From Siphlonurus alternatus (taxonomy: Eukaryota; Arthropoda; Insecta; Ephemeroptera; Siphlonuridae), in NCBI GenBank assembly GCA_949825025.1, contig OX463780.1, positions 17,829,480 to 17,893,479 of the forward strand: a stretch of 64,000 bases of DNA. The letters run 5' to 3'. Both the position numbers and the translations under genes were made by a program. Positions 1-12,800 of the stretch are shown here, one piece after another. Positions within the stretch are counted from its first letter, which is position 1; every line of letters starts with the position of its first letter. Below the pieces are notes generated by a model. The model made no database searches. It saw only the letters and a program-made list of their open reading frames with translations, and was not told the DNA's origin.

Positions 1-1881
1 CACGCTGACTCCCGTCTCCTGCAAGATCTCTGCGATGGAACTGCCGCGCGGGCCAATCACGTACTTGTGCTGCGACTTGGACACCTCGACAGACACTGTT
101 GTGCACTTCTTGCTCTGCAAAAAATCATCAAATCAGTGTCTAGAAGGTGTGGTCATCACATTAACTTTTTATTTTTCTTAAAATACAGTTGCAGGACATA
201 CAAATTATTTCTAAGTATCCAGTAACTAAGAGACAGTGAAGATAAATAGGAAGATATTGTAAAATTACCTAACTTCAGCTTTCGTTTCACTCTTTGCAAA
301 AACAATTTCATTATTGATTATACAGTCTAGTTTTTCTCTGATCAGGAATGTCTTGGCATCAATTTACAACCTGAGTAACAGAAGGCAAAAAACTTGCCGA
401 CAAGTTAGCTCAAGTTACAATCAGCCTCGTCATCAATATCATCATATCAGTTTGCAAAGAACGCCTAGCTTAACAAGTTTAAAATTACATCAATATTTTA
501 AGTCTAGAGAAATGTCTTAAAACTACATATTTCAACACACTGATGTTACAACATTCTACATGACATTAAAAGAAATCAACACATTTTTGTTTTACAAGAG
601 CGACGGCAGCTCGATGAAATTTCAATTCACTTGAACTCGCAACAGAGATAAAAATATAACACACTAACTCTATATCGTGGTAAAAGCAAGTAATTTTTAT
701 TTACTTCTCACTATAACATGCTTGGAAAAAAAAAGTGTAGAGATATGTATTGTTGATTTTTAGTCTTCTTTTTAACCCTCTAACAACAAAATTTCATGCA
801 GGTCGTCTATTTTAGCCACATGAATTCATAAATAAATCAGTGCATGCATACATGAAGTATTGAAACTAAAAGTTATTAAATTCTTACCATTTCGTCGTAG
901 ATGGCCATAATTTTATCTTTAGCTGCCATGACGGCCTCCTTCTCTCCAGCAATTGTGATCTCATCTTTTTGCACCGAGAGGGGTGGGATGTTAACCCGCA
1001 TGGTGCTGTCTGCAGTGAGTGCATTGACCTTATCACTGAACGCCCCTGTGATGAACGGGTGGTAGATCTTAGGGATGCTCAATCTCTCGTAAGCCTGCTT
1101 TGACTGGAGAAGAAATGCATTAACACTTGTTGCCACAAGCTGAAAGAGGTAGCAAAATTACCTGCTCATCGGAGGTCACTCTAATTTCATGCACTGCTTT
1201 CTCTATACCTTCTTTGGTACCAGTGATCGTGATTTTATCAGAAGACTCTGCTACTGGAGGGATGGAGATTTTTGTAGCTGTCGCTTTCTCAAGTTCCTTA
1301 AGCTTGTTTCCACTTTTGCCTAAAATAAAACGATGATATTCCTTGGGGATGGAAATAGTTACACTAGCCTGAAAAATGTATAGAAATTAGATTCTTATAC
1401 AATGTTATTAAGAGTAGTTAATAATACAGAAATTTGTACAGGTAATTTACCTGGGTTTGAAAATGAGTTAGAATCTTCCTACGAGCTTCTAACACAGCAT
1501 TATGTTTTCCCGTTACCAGGAAAGTCAGCGATTGATCTTTGGACAACGATATTTCAATGTGGGCTCCAGTATCATCCATTATCTCATGGCATGTTCTCAA
1601 GGAATCTCCTTCACCGAAACGATCGCTGTGATCAAGCTTACGCTCTTCAAATGGCACTCTGAAAACCTACACAAAACCCAAAAAATAAGAATATGACATT
1701 TTAAGTAATGTTAAAGTTGACGTACTTGAGTGACAACAGATGAACCGACTCTCATCTTGTTGTTCCATTGGCCAAGCTGGTTGGCTGCAGGCTGGGAGCC
1801 TGGGGCCGACTCTGGTAGAGCGGGAAATACTTCATCATAGCTGTAAGTAGGAGGCTCGTAGGCTGCTTCTCCTTCCATCAT
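1..1881 (-). CDS. HDLBP: Vigilin (HDLBP), multi-KH RNA-binding protein, 5' part only
   Basis: Five coding exons read on the minus strand: 1881-1726 (start), 1666-1451, 1368-1162, 1103-888 and 114-1, the last running off the window. All have GT-AG borders and keep one frame. The first exon gives 52 residues with an acidic/proline stretch (DEVFPALPES) like the vigilin N terminus, where human has DAFPPLPEK. Each later exon encodes about one KH domain of 69-72 residues. Exon 2 carries the degenerate first KH (RFGEGDSLRTC, TGAHIEISLSKDQ). Exon 3 has a proper GxxG loop (GKSGNK), exon 4 lacks it (TGAFSDK, as in human vigilin) and exon 5 has GPRG. Family knowledge: vigilin has 14-15 KH domains, binds RNA and associates with ribosomes at the ER. 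The ATG-ATG at 1881-1876 was chosen because an in-frame TAA lies upstream with no ATG between. An acceptor-like TTCTTAG near 1935 suggests a 5'UTR intron. The remaining KH domains must lie to the left. Confidence 0.95.
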
Positions 1882-2038
1882 TGCTTGCTGCACTTTGGGA
1901 GAGTCCTTGTTCGCGCCAAGTCGTTACAGTAACACTAAGAAAAAACGTTTTCAATGAAAAGTTTTCTAATTCAAAGCACACAATAGAAAACTGTCCCTTT
2001 CATTAATCATCACCCCCTGCCAGTAGCGCGCGTTGGTA

Positions 2039-2622
2039 GTATGCACTCGCGAAAAAATGCATGACAAGTATGGTGGGAAAACTTTGTTAACTGGGAGTTA
2101 GGTACAAAAGAAGCTGGAAAGTTAGCATTTTGCAATGCCAAAATGTGGTACATATTTTCTTGTATCCTTCAGTACTGTACAATTGTTTTTATTCTAGCAC
2201 TGCCAAAGTACAAGGACTAGCGTAATAAAGAGAGGTACCGTACCTTCGGAATATTGTGACGTCACGCAGCTTCTCACAGTGGAAACGTGGAACCTTAGTC
2301 CCCGCCTCTCATAGTTGATTGAGGCGTCTTTACTACAGAGATCTGAGGTGAGACTATGAAGGTTCCACTGTGAGCAGCTTTGTGACGTCACAATATTCTC
2401 GAGGTAGCTCTCTTTATTATGCTAGTCCTTGTACTTTTTTTTAGCACTGCAAGAGTACAGTATATGTATTAAAAACAATTACAGTATACTGAAGTGAACT
2501 AGAAGATACGTACCACGTTTTGGCATTGCAAAATAACTCACTTATTCAGCTTCTCTTGTACCCAACTTCCAGTTAACAAAGTTTTCCCACCATACTTGCA
2601 GTTTATTTTTTCACGAGTGTAC
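2039..2622. mobile_element. Foldback MITE upstream of vigilin
   Basis: A long imperfect palindrome. The left arm (GTATGCACTCGCGAAAAAAT at 2039, then a run containing GTGGGAAAACTTTGTTAACT) is mirrored by the right arm ending in ATTTTTTCACGAGTGTAC at 2622. The centre (about 2195-2440) is a tighter palindrome with GTGACGTCAC/GTGACGTCACAATATT on each side of a short loop. No coding capacity is seen. No clear target duplication was identified, so the ends are approximate. The copy lies a few hundred bases upstream of the vigilin start codon and carries CRE-like TGACGTCA sites. Confidence 0.75.
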
Positions 2623-3452
2623 AGATGTGTGCTATGAGTTGCAACGCTAATCGCACGGCGATGGTGATCATTTAAAGGGAATATGGTCTATAAAAGACTA
2701 ATAAAAAGAAACATCCTCCTGTTGTGGATATATTAATAAGCATGTATGATATTATAATTATTAATGTAAATGAATGTTACTGGTATGTGTGCAATGTATG
2801 GATGCATAATATCAAACACAGTATGCATATGCATACAGTATGCATATGAATATTCATATGTACATGAGCTATAGAATTACATTTATTTAGAAAATAAGAA
2901 TACAGTAGTTTTAATTTCAACCATGTTATATGAACAATAACTAAAAAACATAACTCCCTAAAAAATGATGGAAAAAAGTGACCTGAAGATGACATGCCGT
3001 ATGGCAGTGGCACGCATGACACGTCGTCGCCACACAAGATCCGTGATGGTGTGGGGAAAAAAATATTTTAACCAAGATTAAAAAAAAAAGGATATGAAAA
3101 ATGTAAAATCTATACTGTCTAAGTAAGATGACACTCGCATGAAATTGACTCTCCATTAAGTTGATACTGACTTAGTATATTTACATAAATACTTTTAGTC
3201 GACGTGTCACGTCGTCCTTGTGGACCTATCCTATTGACGTGTGATCTTGCCCGCACCATTAGACCCTCCGACCCGATATCCGCTATTTTTACTCACTTTA
3301 CTGTATCCAGAGGGTCCGTCCTTCGTAAATACTAATCATGCATCCCCTTTTTTGGTTGCCTCTTGTGTGTCTTTCTGAAATTCAATTAACATTTAGCCAA
3401 ACTAAATTATATAAACGAGTCCTATTAGCAGACGCCCAAACTCACCGACAGC

Positions 3453-4303
3453 TAGGGATCGGCGATATATTTCGATACTACTCGATACCCGATACTTTTC
3501 TGGCGATATATCGATACTATCGAGTACTTTTCTAAGCCGATAATTATCGGGTATTCGATACTAAATTATGAGTATCGCGGCCGATACTATTTATCAAAAA
3601 ATGCATGCAAGAGTCACTCGCGGTAATCAAAAACCAAGGCAAGACAAAAAAATATTTATTAATTAAATAGGTTTTCGTCCATGAGTTCGATACTATGCGT
3701 TTTTAAATTCTTTTTCCAATACGAAAATCTACTCGTTTGATCGAAAATACGCGATTGGCCGTTTACTACTACAAGATGGCTTCCACTATAGCTGGCACTC
3801 AATACCTCCGATAGTTTTACTTACTATTGGCTCGAGAGTACTTGGCTTTGGCCAATTATAGTGTAGCCTAAGCTAGCTATAGTAGGTAGTAGGAATGATT
3901 TATACTAAATACTTTCACCGATATATCCGCAAAAGTATTACAAATTATTCATTTACTGTATACACAGGTGTCACAGGTACAGGTTAGTATTTTCAAGATG
4001 GCGGAATACTTGAAAACCTGTTGTGTATTTTTTTTTTAAATTAATATATTATATATAACGTACATAAAAAATAAATGTTGGTATAATATTTACTACATTA
4101 AAAGAAAAATGTATTTTACCCCCCCCCCCCCCCAGAAGCTAAAAAATATGCTGAATTTTAATCTTTTTAAAATTACCGCCGATATTTTCCGATATATCGA
4201 AATATCGATATATTTTGAGCCGATAATATTGATGAGTATTGATACTTTTTAAAGTACTCGATATAAAAAGTATCGATACTTTTTTCACTATCGCCGATCC
4301 CTA
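3453..4303. mobile_element. Non-autonomous hAT-like element with 8-bp TSD
   Basis: The terminal inverted repeats are TAGGGATCGGCGATA at 3453 and its exact complement ending at 4303. The flanks are a perfect 8-bp duplication CCGACAGC (3445-3452 and 4304-4311), the hAT hallmark. The arms continue inward as degenerate repeats of CGATA/TATCG. The 851-bp interior has no transposase reading frame, and a 14-base C run lies at about 4121-4134. This is a MITE or deletion derivative mobilised in trans. Confidence 0.9.
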
Positions 4304-4595
4304 CCGACAGCAGACGGCAAAATGAGCGTTTCCGCCGCGGCAGAATACTTTGGAATTCGTTGTAATATTATATAAATTCAGTTGTAACGTATAGTTGATA
4401 GTTGCAATTTTACTGATATGTAAGTAATAATGACGCTTCTTACTGAAAAAGTTGAATATTGAGACTATTTATTAAAAGTCGTAAACTTTTTAAGATCTAC
4501 TTTGGCACTATTTTATGTCGCGGACAAATCGGACAAATGACGACTTTTTTAAGCGCGAACTTTTTAAAAAGTAGAACTCCTCTTCCTCACCACAG

Positions 4596-4850
4596 GGAAT
4601 CCTTTTAGAGACCTCCGTGTCTTATGGCCAGAAATTTGATGGCCTGAGTGGGGTCCAAGTGTGGCGGCGCTGCTAAATGTTTGGCACGGCCCGGTTTTTG
4701 CTGGCTGACATTGTCAGCACAGCCAACAAGAACCGGGCCGTGCCACTGCGATTCAGTGACCCCGCATTCTCAGAAGCAGCGAAGCTCAGCCCAGGTTGTT
4801 CAAATTCCTGGACATATGTCACGGAGGTCTCTGTAGGGTCTCTGCTCATT
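4596..4850. mobile_element. MITE of the AGAGACCTCCGTGTC family, copy A
   Basis: The left arm AGAGACCTCCGTGTCTTATG (about 4607) is matched in inverted form by the right arm that includes CACGGAGGTCTCTGTAGGG and ends near 4850. The interior has an inner palindrome, CACGGCCCGGTTTTTGCTGG against AAGAACCGGGCCGTG. Related copies lie at 31864-32174 and 48080-48375. The extreme left end is diverged, so the boundary is approximate and no target duplication is claimed. Confidence 0.75.
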
Positions 4851-6083
4851 AAAATACTTTGGTTCGTCACCATTGGAAAAAAAAAAAACACTCTGGTCTA
4901 GTTAAAACGCCAACTCTTAATTAATTATATGATGATCTCAACCCTACAATTTTTGAATATTAATAAGTATTTTCAAGAAATTGCTGTATAGTAGTGCTCC
5001 TTCATAATACTGAATACAAAATTAACTTCAGTGATATCTATAGTCACGAAAAAAAAAAAAAATAGTAAGTCGAGCACATATATATAATTTAAAATGGGGC
5101 GGAATCAAAGTTCTAAGGCGGAATATATAAGACCTAGCTAAATTATAAAATGATATATCATACTGCAAAACACCGCACTACAAGAACAATAAATTTAATA
5201 TGAAATTGAATGTTATACTGAAAAAAAAAGTGTTTCTATCATTTTTGCTACAACACAAACACATACAGTTACTTTAAAAAGTTTAAAATCATTAAATCAA
5301 GCACACATATTTCGATCTTCCCATTGCACTGCAAATAATTCTTATTCCAACTCTAACGTTTTCCCCTAATTAAACATCTCACATCTCACTTGCCATAATT
5401 TAGCTTGACTAAATTGATGTGCGAAACAGGTAATTAAGTACACAGTTATTTAGTAATTAGTGAATTTTATTATTATTAACAGGTTATAAGGAATCACATT
5501 AAAAATTTTAGCCAGAACTATAAATTAAAGCAACATATAATAATATTTTTAAATAAATATTAAAAATTAAAATATGAATGCTATTTTTACAAGAAAGTAA
5601 TGAAATGAATGTAATGAAAAAACAAAAAGTGTAATTTCTGTAACTAATTTTTATTACTTTGTTTAATTATTAAGTTTAAAATACCATTGTATATAATTAC
5701 ATTTTTACATTATATTTATTTATTTATTTTTTTTAATTTTTTACTCACCCATGTCATAGAAACATACTTATAGAGCAATTCATTTTTTAAATAAATTAGT
5801 TTTGGTTGGTAACTGACATATAGTACATAAAAGGTTCAAGCATAGCCCACAGTGAGAATTAAAAGACAATTAATGTTGTTGCAACACAAACATTACTATG
5901 CTATCTATGCTAATTGTGAACTATGCTTGCTTAAAATTGTAGCTAGGCAAGACAAATAACTTAACGTTTAGATCTATATTAGTCCTGACACCAGAGAGTG
6001 ATTGCAAAGTATGACTGCGTGTCATATAGCAGCTAGGAGCCAGCCAGGGTCACCAATCAGCTAGGACCTGGCAAGGGCAATAT

Positions 6084-6782
6084 TTAGCGCTGCAGTGCCG
6101 CAGTGTCCAGGCCAGGGGCATCTTTCTTGCTAATGCCAGCCAGCAGCTTCTTGATCTCAGCGATGGCCTTGCCTGGGTTCAAACCCTAGAGAGGAAAAAC
6201 AAACGTCAGAATTGATTTGAGTCTTAAGAAAAAGTTTCAGTTCCTAAACATTTAATGACTAAAGTAGAATATTTTATTAATTCCTTTGACTAGACTAGTG
6301 ATGTGGTTGTAATATTGATCTGAAGCTACATTGAGTACAGCTATACAGTACTTTCCATGTCAATAACTTAACAAAAATAAAAATCAGTTTTGTGTGTTGT
6401 CTGGCAGTAAAAATACCTTGGGGCAGGTCTTGGTGCAGTTCATGATGGTGTGACAGCGGTAGACAGAGAATGGGTCCCTCAAACGGTCAAGACGAGCACT
6501 TGTTGCTTCGTCACGAGAGTCAATGATCCACCGGTATGCCTAAGAAAAAGACACCAGAAATGAAGCATTGAGGTTTATAATGAAAACAGAAACACATTTT
6601 AATTTTCTAGAATTTTAAATGGTGTACACTTTTAACATTGCTTCATTTTTGTAATTTTTGTAATTATAATATATGATAAGAGTATATTTTACAATCTAGA
6701 TAATACAGTATCATAAAAAAATTACCAATTAAATGAACTGATTTTTTTGGTTTTGGTTTTCTCAGCAAGTATCCTGTCTGGA

Positions 6783-6816
<34 letters not shown>

Positions 6817-9800
6817 GATTCCATTTTATTATAAAAAAAAATATGTAAATTTATGTATTTATTTATTGTGACAGGAAAATTTTAGAGAAAGAGAAATACA
6901 ATTTCTGCATCCAAAATCGGAAGGATTTTGAAATGAAAGAGAGAAAAAGGGGGACTGCTTGCAAACACTGTACATACTGTATGTAGTTCTTTTTTCTTTT
7001 TAAAGAAAATTTTCTCGTCTAAGGAATGTACATTGATGAAATGAAACTGAATACAGTTAAACAAGCCTTAGATTACGCCTGAGATCACAGACTAGACGTC
7101 GCCAAGGCGTAGTAATCTTAATTTTTTAAAAATGTCCCACAACAAGGTTATTTTAAACTATGGAATTTTTTAAAAATATTACATGCTTCTATAATATGTA
7201 TAACTATTGGAAAAAAGTATAAAAAAGTAAGTTTAATTTGATTTCAAAATCGCGTCGCCACCACTTCGACCACTTTGCACCTCTTCCAGACGAAAGCCTG
7301 GGGCCAGTGGGGCCGCATGGAGCCGCTGTTGTGACAACACGTCGACACCAAAAATGCTAAAAACTTGAAAAAAAGTGGTGAAATTAAAAAAAATAGGCAC
7401 CCTTACGCATTTAAAAGTAACATTCTGGATTTATTATAGCTTCTGGAGGCGTATATAGACGTATATTCCGATCTGTCTTTTATTTTAAAACGAACGCCTT
7501 TTTTCAGCTCAGCTGATCGGTTAAGTTCGATTCGGTTCGATTTAATTAATCGATTTCGAGCTCCTGTGACGTCACAATAACAAAAATCATGGCAGCGTGC
7601 CTTTTCTGTTCTGGTTTTAAAGTTCGCTAAATTAATGAACATTAAACCATGATATCAGTACTAATAATAGGTTAAAAGTATATTAGATACTTGGGATGGC
7701 CGCTAGGCAAGCGGATTGCCGCGCCCACGGCCGTGGCGTTCTCATAAACCGGCAAACTAAACTAGGGATGTGATGATTTTTTCTAATCGAGCGCCTATCG
7801 TTAAAAAATGAAGGTCGTAACGCAAAACGGTACTATTTTCTATTCAAAATGTCTTCCATACGTAAACTAAGGTTTGTGATACTGTAGACAATAATGGTTG
7901 CATTTTTTTATTTCATAATTAGGAAATATATATTTAAATAATGCTTTTCTGATTTTTTTCGGATTTTTTTGAGTGCGGGAACTAATTTTAAAAAAATATT
8001 TAAAATGTCTGAATTTGGGTGGTGCACCTGATGGGACAACCGTGACGTCATTGACAGCCAATCACAGCAGCCGTGACATCATCAACAGCCAATCACAGCA
8101 CGACAAATGACGTCACGGTTGTCCCATCAGGTGTACCACCCAAATTCAGGTATTTTAAATATTTTTTTAAAATTAATTCCCGCACTCCAAAAATTCCGAA
8201 AAAATTCAGAAAAGCATAATTTTAGGTATATTTTCTAATTATGAAATAAAAAAATGCAACCATTATTGTCTATTGTTTGGTTACACACCTGCATGAGGAC
8301 AGCAGGTCCCAGGTACTTGTTTCCGTTCCACCAGTAGGACGGACAGGACGTACTACAGCACGCACACAGGATACACTCATACAGACCATCCTGTCAAAGA
8401 AGCATGGAATTAGAGACAGGACTCAAAGCAGCAGAGGATCTAGTTGCATTTGAATGCAGAATACTTTGAATGATTTTAAGAATTGAGGTTATGCAAATAT
8501 GGTTCACTAATTAATTTTTAGGACCCTCCAATCGAATGAAGAAAATCTCTAACCAATTATTTTTTTATTATTTTCACTGTTGCTAATTCTTGACGTACCA
8601 GCTTCTGGCGGTCATCCACACTCTGCAAATACTGCTGGGAGCCCTTGCGTGTCTCGTCGTTGCGTTGCAGCCAAGGCTGGATGGAGCGGTACTGCTCGTA
8701 GAAGTTGTTCATGTCAGGTACCAGGTCCTTCACCACATACATGTGTGGCAGAGGGTAGATCTTGCTTGGCTTAGACAGGTTATCATCAATTTTCCTGCAC
8801 AAAAGAACAATCATTGTTGACTTCAGTTTTCAAATGAGTTTTTTGTTGATGATTTTAACGTTATTATTGGTGAAGTTCTTTCATTAAATTATTAATGTAT
8901 GTATGCCTTGCGCAAACCAACAAAAGTTTTAAAAAAATGAAAAAAAAAAAAAAACAAAAAAAAAATTACAAGAGGTTTAATTTGTTGCAAATAATATAAT
9001 ACTACAGTATACAGTACATATTTACAAAATTTAAGAACAAATAAAATTTATTTAACTTATCCTCTACTTCATTACCCTTTCCCCCAATTTTTTTCTTTTT
9101 TAATTTTGAGATTTTGAGTTCTCTCCTCTTTTGGGATTGGAGGTCAAACTTACGTGATACACGCCAGCGTGTTGACTCCACCAATATTCATGGAGCATGA
9201 GCCACAAATGCCCTCCCGGCAAGACCTTCGGAAAGTTAAAGTTGGGTCCATCTCGTTTTTAATTTTAATTAAAGCATCTAAAACCATGGGACCGCACCTA
9301 AAATGTAAAATATGGTTTAGTTTTTTTTTTTGTAGTTACTAACTTGAAGCTTCTGACAATAGTTAATTCTAACTTTTGCATACATCAACGTAGAACTAAT
9401 ACACCAATTGTATAGACAAGGTCTAACTTTAATACAGGCTTAACTTTGTTGATTTTTATTGTTTTAATATTTGAAATCAACAAGCTTAGACCTGGCTTAA
9501 GACCTCATCTATGCAAATTGGGTGATAGTTGCAGAGAAAATATTTTTGTAGTTAGATCTCTCGGACAAGAGTCAGACGCTCTAAACACTACAACATATAG
9601 CTGGATTAAGATAAAGATAGTGAAAAAGCAAATTGATAATCCTTACATTTATCTTATCTCATGCAGCAACATAATTAAATGCTTACTTATTCAGATCTAC
9701 AGCGTACTCCTGCATTGAAGGCTTGTCCTGAGGCTTGTCGGGATTCCATCTGTACACTTGGAATTTCTTTGTCCTGCCTTCAGTCTGAGCACTGGCCTGA

Positions 9801-12800
9801 GCACTGGCTGCAGAAATATGCAAGCCACGCACCTGCAAAGTAAATCATAGTGAAGGGATGAAAGGGAAAGTAGTTTTATCAGTGGCAAAAAATTAAAATT
9901 CTAAAATCTTATCAAGATAGAATAAGTAGAGAAACTTGAACTACTGTATTTGATTCTTGATTCATAAATCAAGAGTATATTTTATGGACAGACTTAATAA
10001 CTTAAAAGGTGCTTTCACATTACTTTAAAATTGCTATAATATGGAATCATGCTGCAAGACGCCACAGCAAATGTTCTTGATGTTGCTACTGCACATCTTA
10101 AAGGGCTTTCACATACTCGGAAATCGCTACGGCATTCATGCCGTAGCACACGTAGCTCCATAAGATAACCAAGGAGACCTATGGCATGTCGTACAGTAGC
10201 AGATTTCGAGTATGGCCTTAAAGGTGCATGAAACTTTCATTTGCAAGGTATATGCATACATTATACATACAGTATAACAGATCTTAGTTTACCACTAAAC
10301 AGCTCAGTAGACTAGACGGCGCCAGATATATCAGCCAATGAAAAGGCTAGAATGTCAGCTGGCCACAGGGTCGGACTGGGGTCAAAAGGCCTACTGAGCA
10401 ATGAAAGGCGGGGGCCTCACACCATGGGGGGGTTTGGGGGGCTCCGCCCCCCAAGCAGCCCGCCGCAGGCGCGATTTTTTTCAAAAAAGGGGCGTGGCTC
10501 GCTTATCTTTTTTAATACAAAAATGTCTAAACATCGCGAGATTTTATATTATTTTTTGTGAAATTTTGGAGTCTAAGGAGAAATTATTTGAAACCTATTT
10601 TGGTGATAACACTGATAACGCGAGTCATATTTACTATATTTTTTTTTCTTTTACCTATTTTTTTTTTTTTTTTTAATTGTGGAGTTTTGCAAGTATAAAG
10701 TCCCAATTGAAACCTTATTGGAACATTTTTCTGTGTGACTTTGGGTAAAAAAAAATGCACAATTAGGAAAATAACCTTATCAAATTATTGTGGAACATAA
10801 AATTATACCAAAATAAAATTCTAGTAATGTACCCGAATATGTAAAAATTTTTTTTTTTAAAATTTGATTTTCAATAAAGATTACTACTCTTGGATTCACA
10901 AATTAATTGAGTCACCTAACTTTGGAGTGTTAAATTGTAGCTCTGCGGGTTTCAATAAGCCCAGAATATTGTAAAAAAAATACTGACACACAGCAAATTT
11001 ATTTCTTAATTTTTAGTAGTAAAATTTTCATGTTTTTGAAACAAAAATTTTAATTTCTGTGATTTTTTTGACAGAACAACCTAGGATTCTTTCAATGGAT
11101 TTTCATGACTTTCCCGATTTGCGTACGTGCATGGCACTTAAAAATTCATATAAAATTAACAAAACATGTTATGACACTGAAATATTTAAAATAAATGAAT
11201 GAAAATATTTACATTGCGATAAAAATAGTTAAATTGTCCTAATTTGAAAAATTAATTTTGAATTAAATAAAAAGTGAGAAGTGTATCTTTTCCATAGGGA
11301 AACTTTTTTCTGGAAAAACAATCATTGCATCTAACGCAAAATAATATTTGCCAACAAAAATATTTGCTGGGGATACATTTTTTATTCAAAGCTTCATCAA
11401 TTTTAAAATAATTGTGTATAGTTTTAGCCAGCGTTGAACAGTTAAACGATAAAAAAATTAATTAAAAATCAATCAAGCTTTGAATAAAAAATATATTGCC
11501 AGCAAAAGTTGACGAATATTTTGTTACTTTGGATGGAATGTTTGTTTTTCCGGAAAAAATGTTTTTTCAGGGAGCAGATACATTTCTTACTTCTTATTTA
11601 ATTAAAATTTGATTAAATTGGGAAAATCAAACCTTTTTATCGCAATGCACGTATTTTCATCCGTTTATTTTTTTTATATATTTCAGTGACTTCAGAGTCA
11701 TGTATTATGTGTAGTTGCTTAACCGTGCTCGAAAATTAAATGACCGAATTCATTACAAATTATATTGCGGTATGTTAAAATCTCTCCAATTTTTATTTTC
11801 AGGTCAAAATTAGACTCTTTTTTTTTCCCATTTCCTAAAAAAAGTAGTTGTACTGCATTCTGGGCCGGATATGCAGAAGTGATTTGAGCATTAAATCATG
11901 CATGAATAGATAAAAAAAATGTATAGAAAAAAAAATAAGCAAGTGCTATACATCTTTTAGTCTTATATATGAAGAAGACTACGAATTACGAAAACGAAGC
12001 TAGCGGAAGTTTTTGTAAAAAAAAAAAAAGCTTGCAAAATTTAATCTATAATTTAGACATATTTTTAAAAATAAAATTTATGAGTTTTTGATTCAATAAT
12101 ACATTGCATGCACCTTTCCGGATTGACGTTCCGGACCGTTCTGGCTTTTATTTTTATCACAATAATATTTGACATAAATATAATTATAAAAAGATGATGT
12201 GTACGTATTAAAAAATAAAATAAAACATATATACCGCAACAGAATATGTTAATATTAAATTTGACTTATATTAGTGCAGGACCAAGGGGCCTCCAGGGCT
12301 TTACATCTTGATTTAATTACTCTACATTATTTTTCCAAAATTATTTTCCTTCGTTTTTCTCACATCTTTTCCGATCGCGATGTATAAAAGGCCTTCTTGG
12401 TCATATGAGGGAGAATTACACAATATTTTTTTAAATAAATTTAAGGACCCTCGGCACGATTGGAGGCCCCCTAAAAATAATAAAGGTTATAGGTCCTCAT
12501 TAGAGGGCCTACCTTTTATATTTTTGGGGGGCCTCCAACTGTGCCGAGGACCTTTATATTTTTTCATGAAAGTTATTATGTAATTGTTGCCTTTTTGTTT
12601 TAAAAATTTCTGGCACTTCAAAGTTGAAAATTCATAGTAAATAAATCGAAATGTATAAGAAGTAATTGATTATTATGAATATATAATAGTAATACCTATT
12701 AAATATAATAGCTAGTCAGTTCTTTGTAATGTGATTTAAGCCTCTTGTTTTACTCTACATCTTCAGAACACTGTCTACATGAAATCTTCGCGATGTAAGG

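Larger units (their letters stand above)
1882..6083. other. Intergenic region between vigilin 5' end and SDHB 3' end
   Basis: No coding region is supported here. It contains the vigilin upstream region with a foldback at 2039-2622, a hAT-like element at 3453-4303 and a 9-bp-TSD family element near 4596-4850. From about 4900 to 6083 there is plain AT-rich DNA that must include the SDHB 3'UTR. Several TTTATT motifs (polyadenylation signals on the minus strand) occur there, but none can be singled out. Confidence 0.6.

Noticed and set aside
1711..1893. Upstream GTG start for vigilin
   Set aside because: Eukaryotic nuclear gene; the ATG pair at 1881-1876 is the first in-frame ATG after an upstream stop.
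7403..7642. A 79-codon frame conserved at 34880-35104
   Set aside because: Conserved only because both are copies of the same MITE; no transposase motifs are visible.
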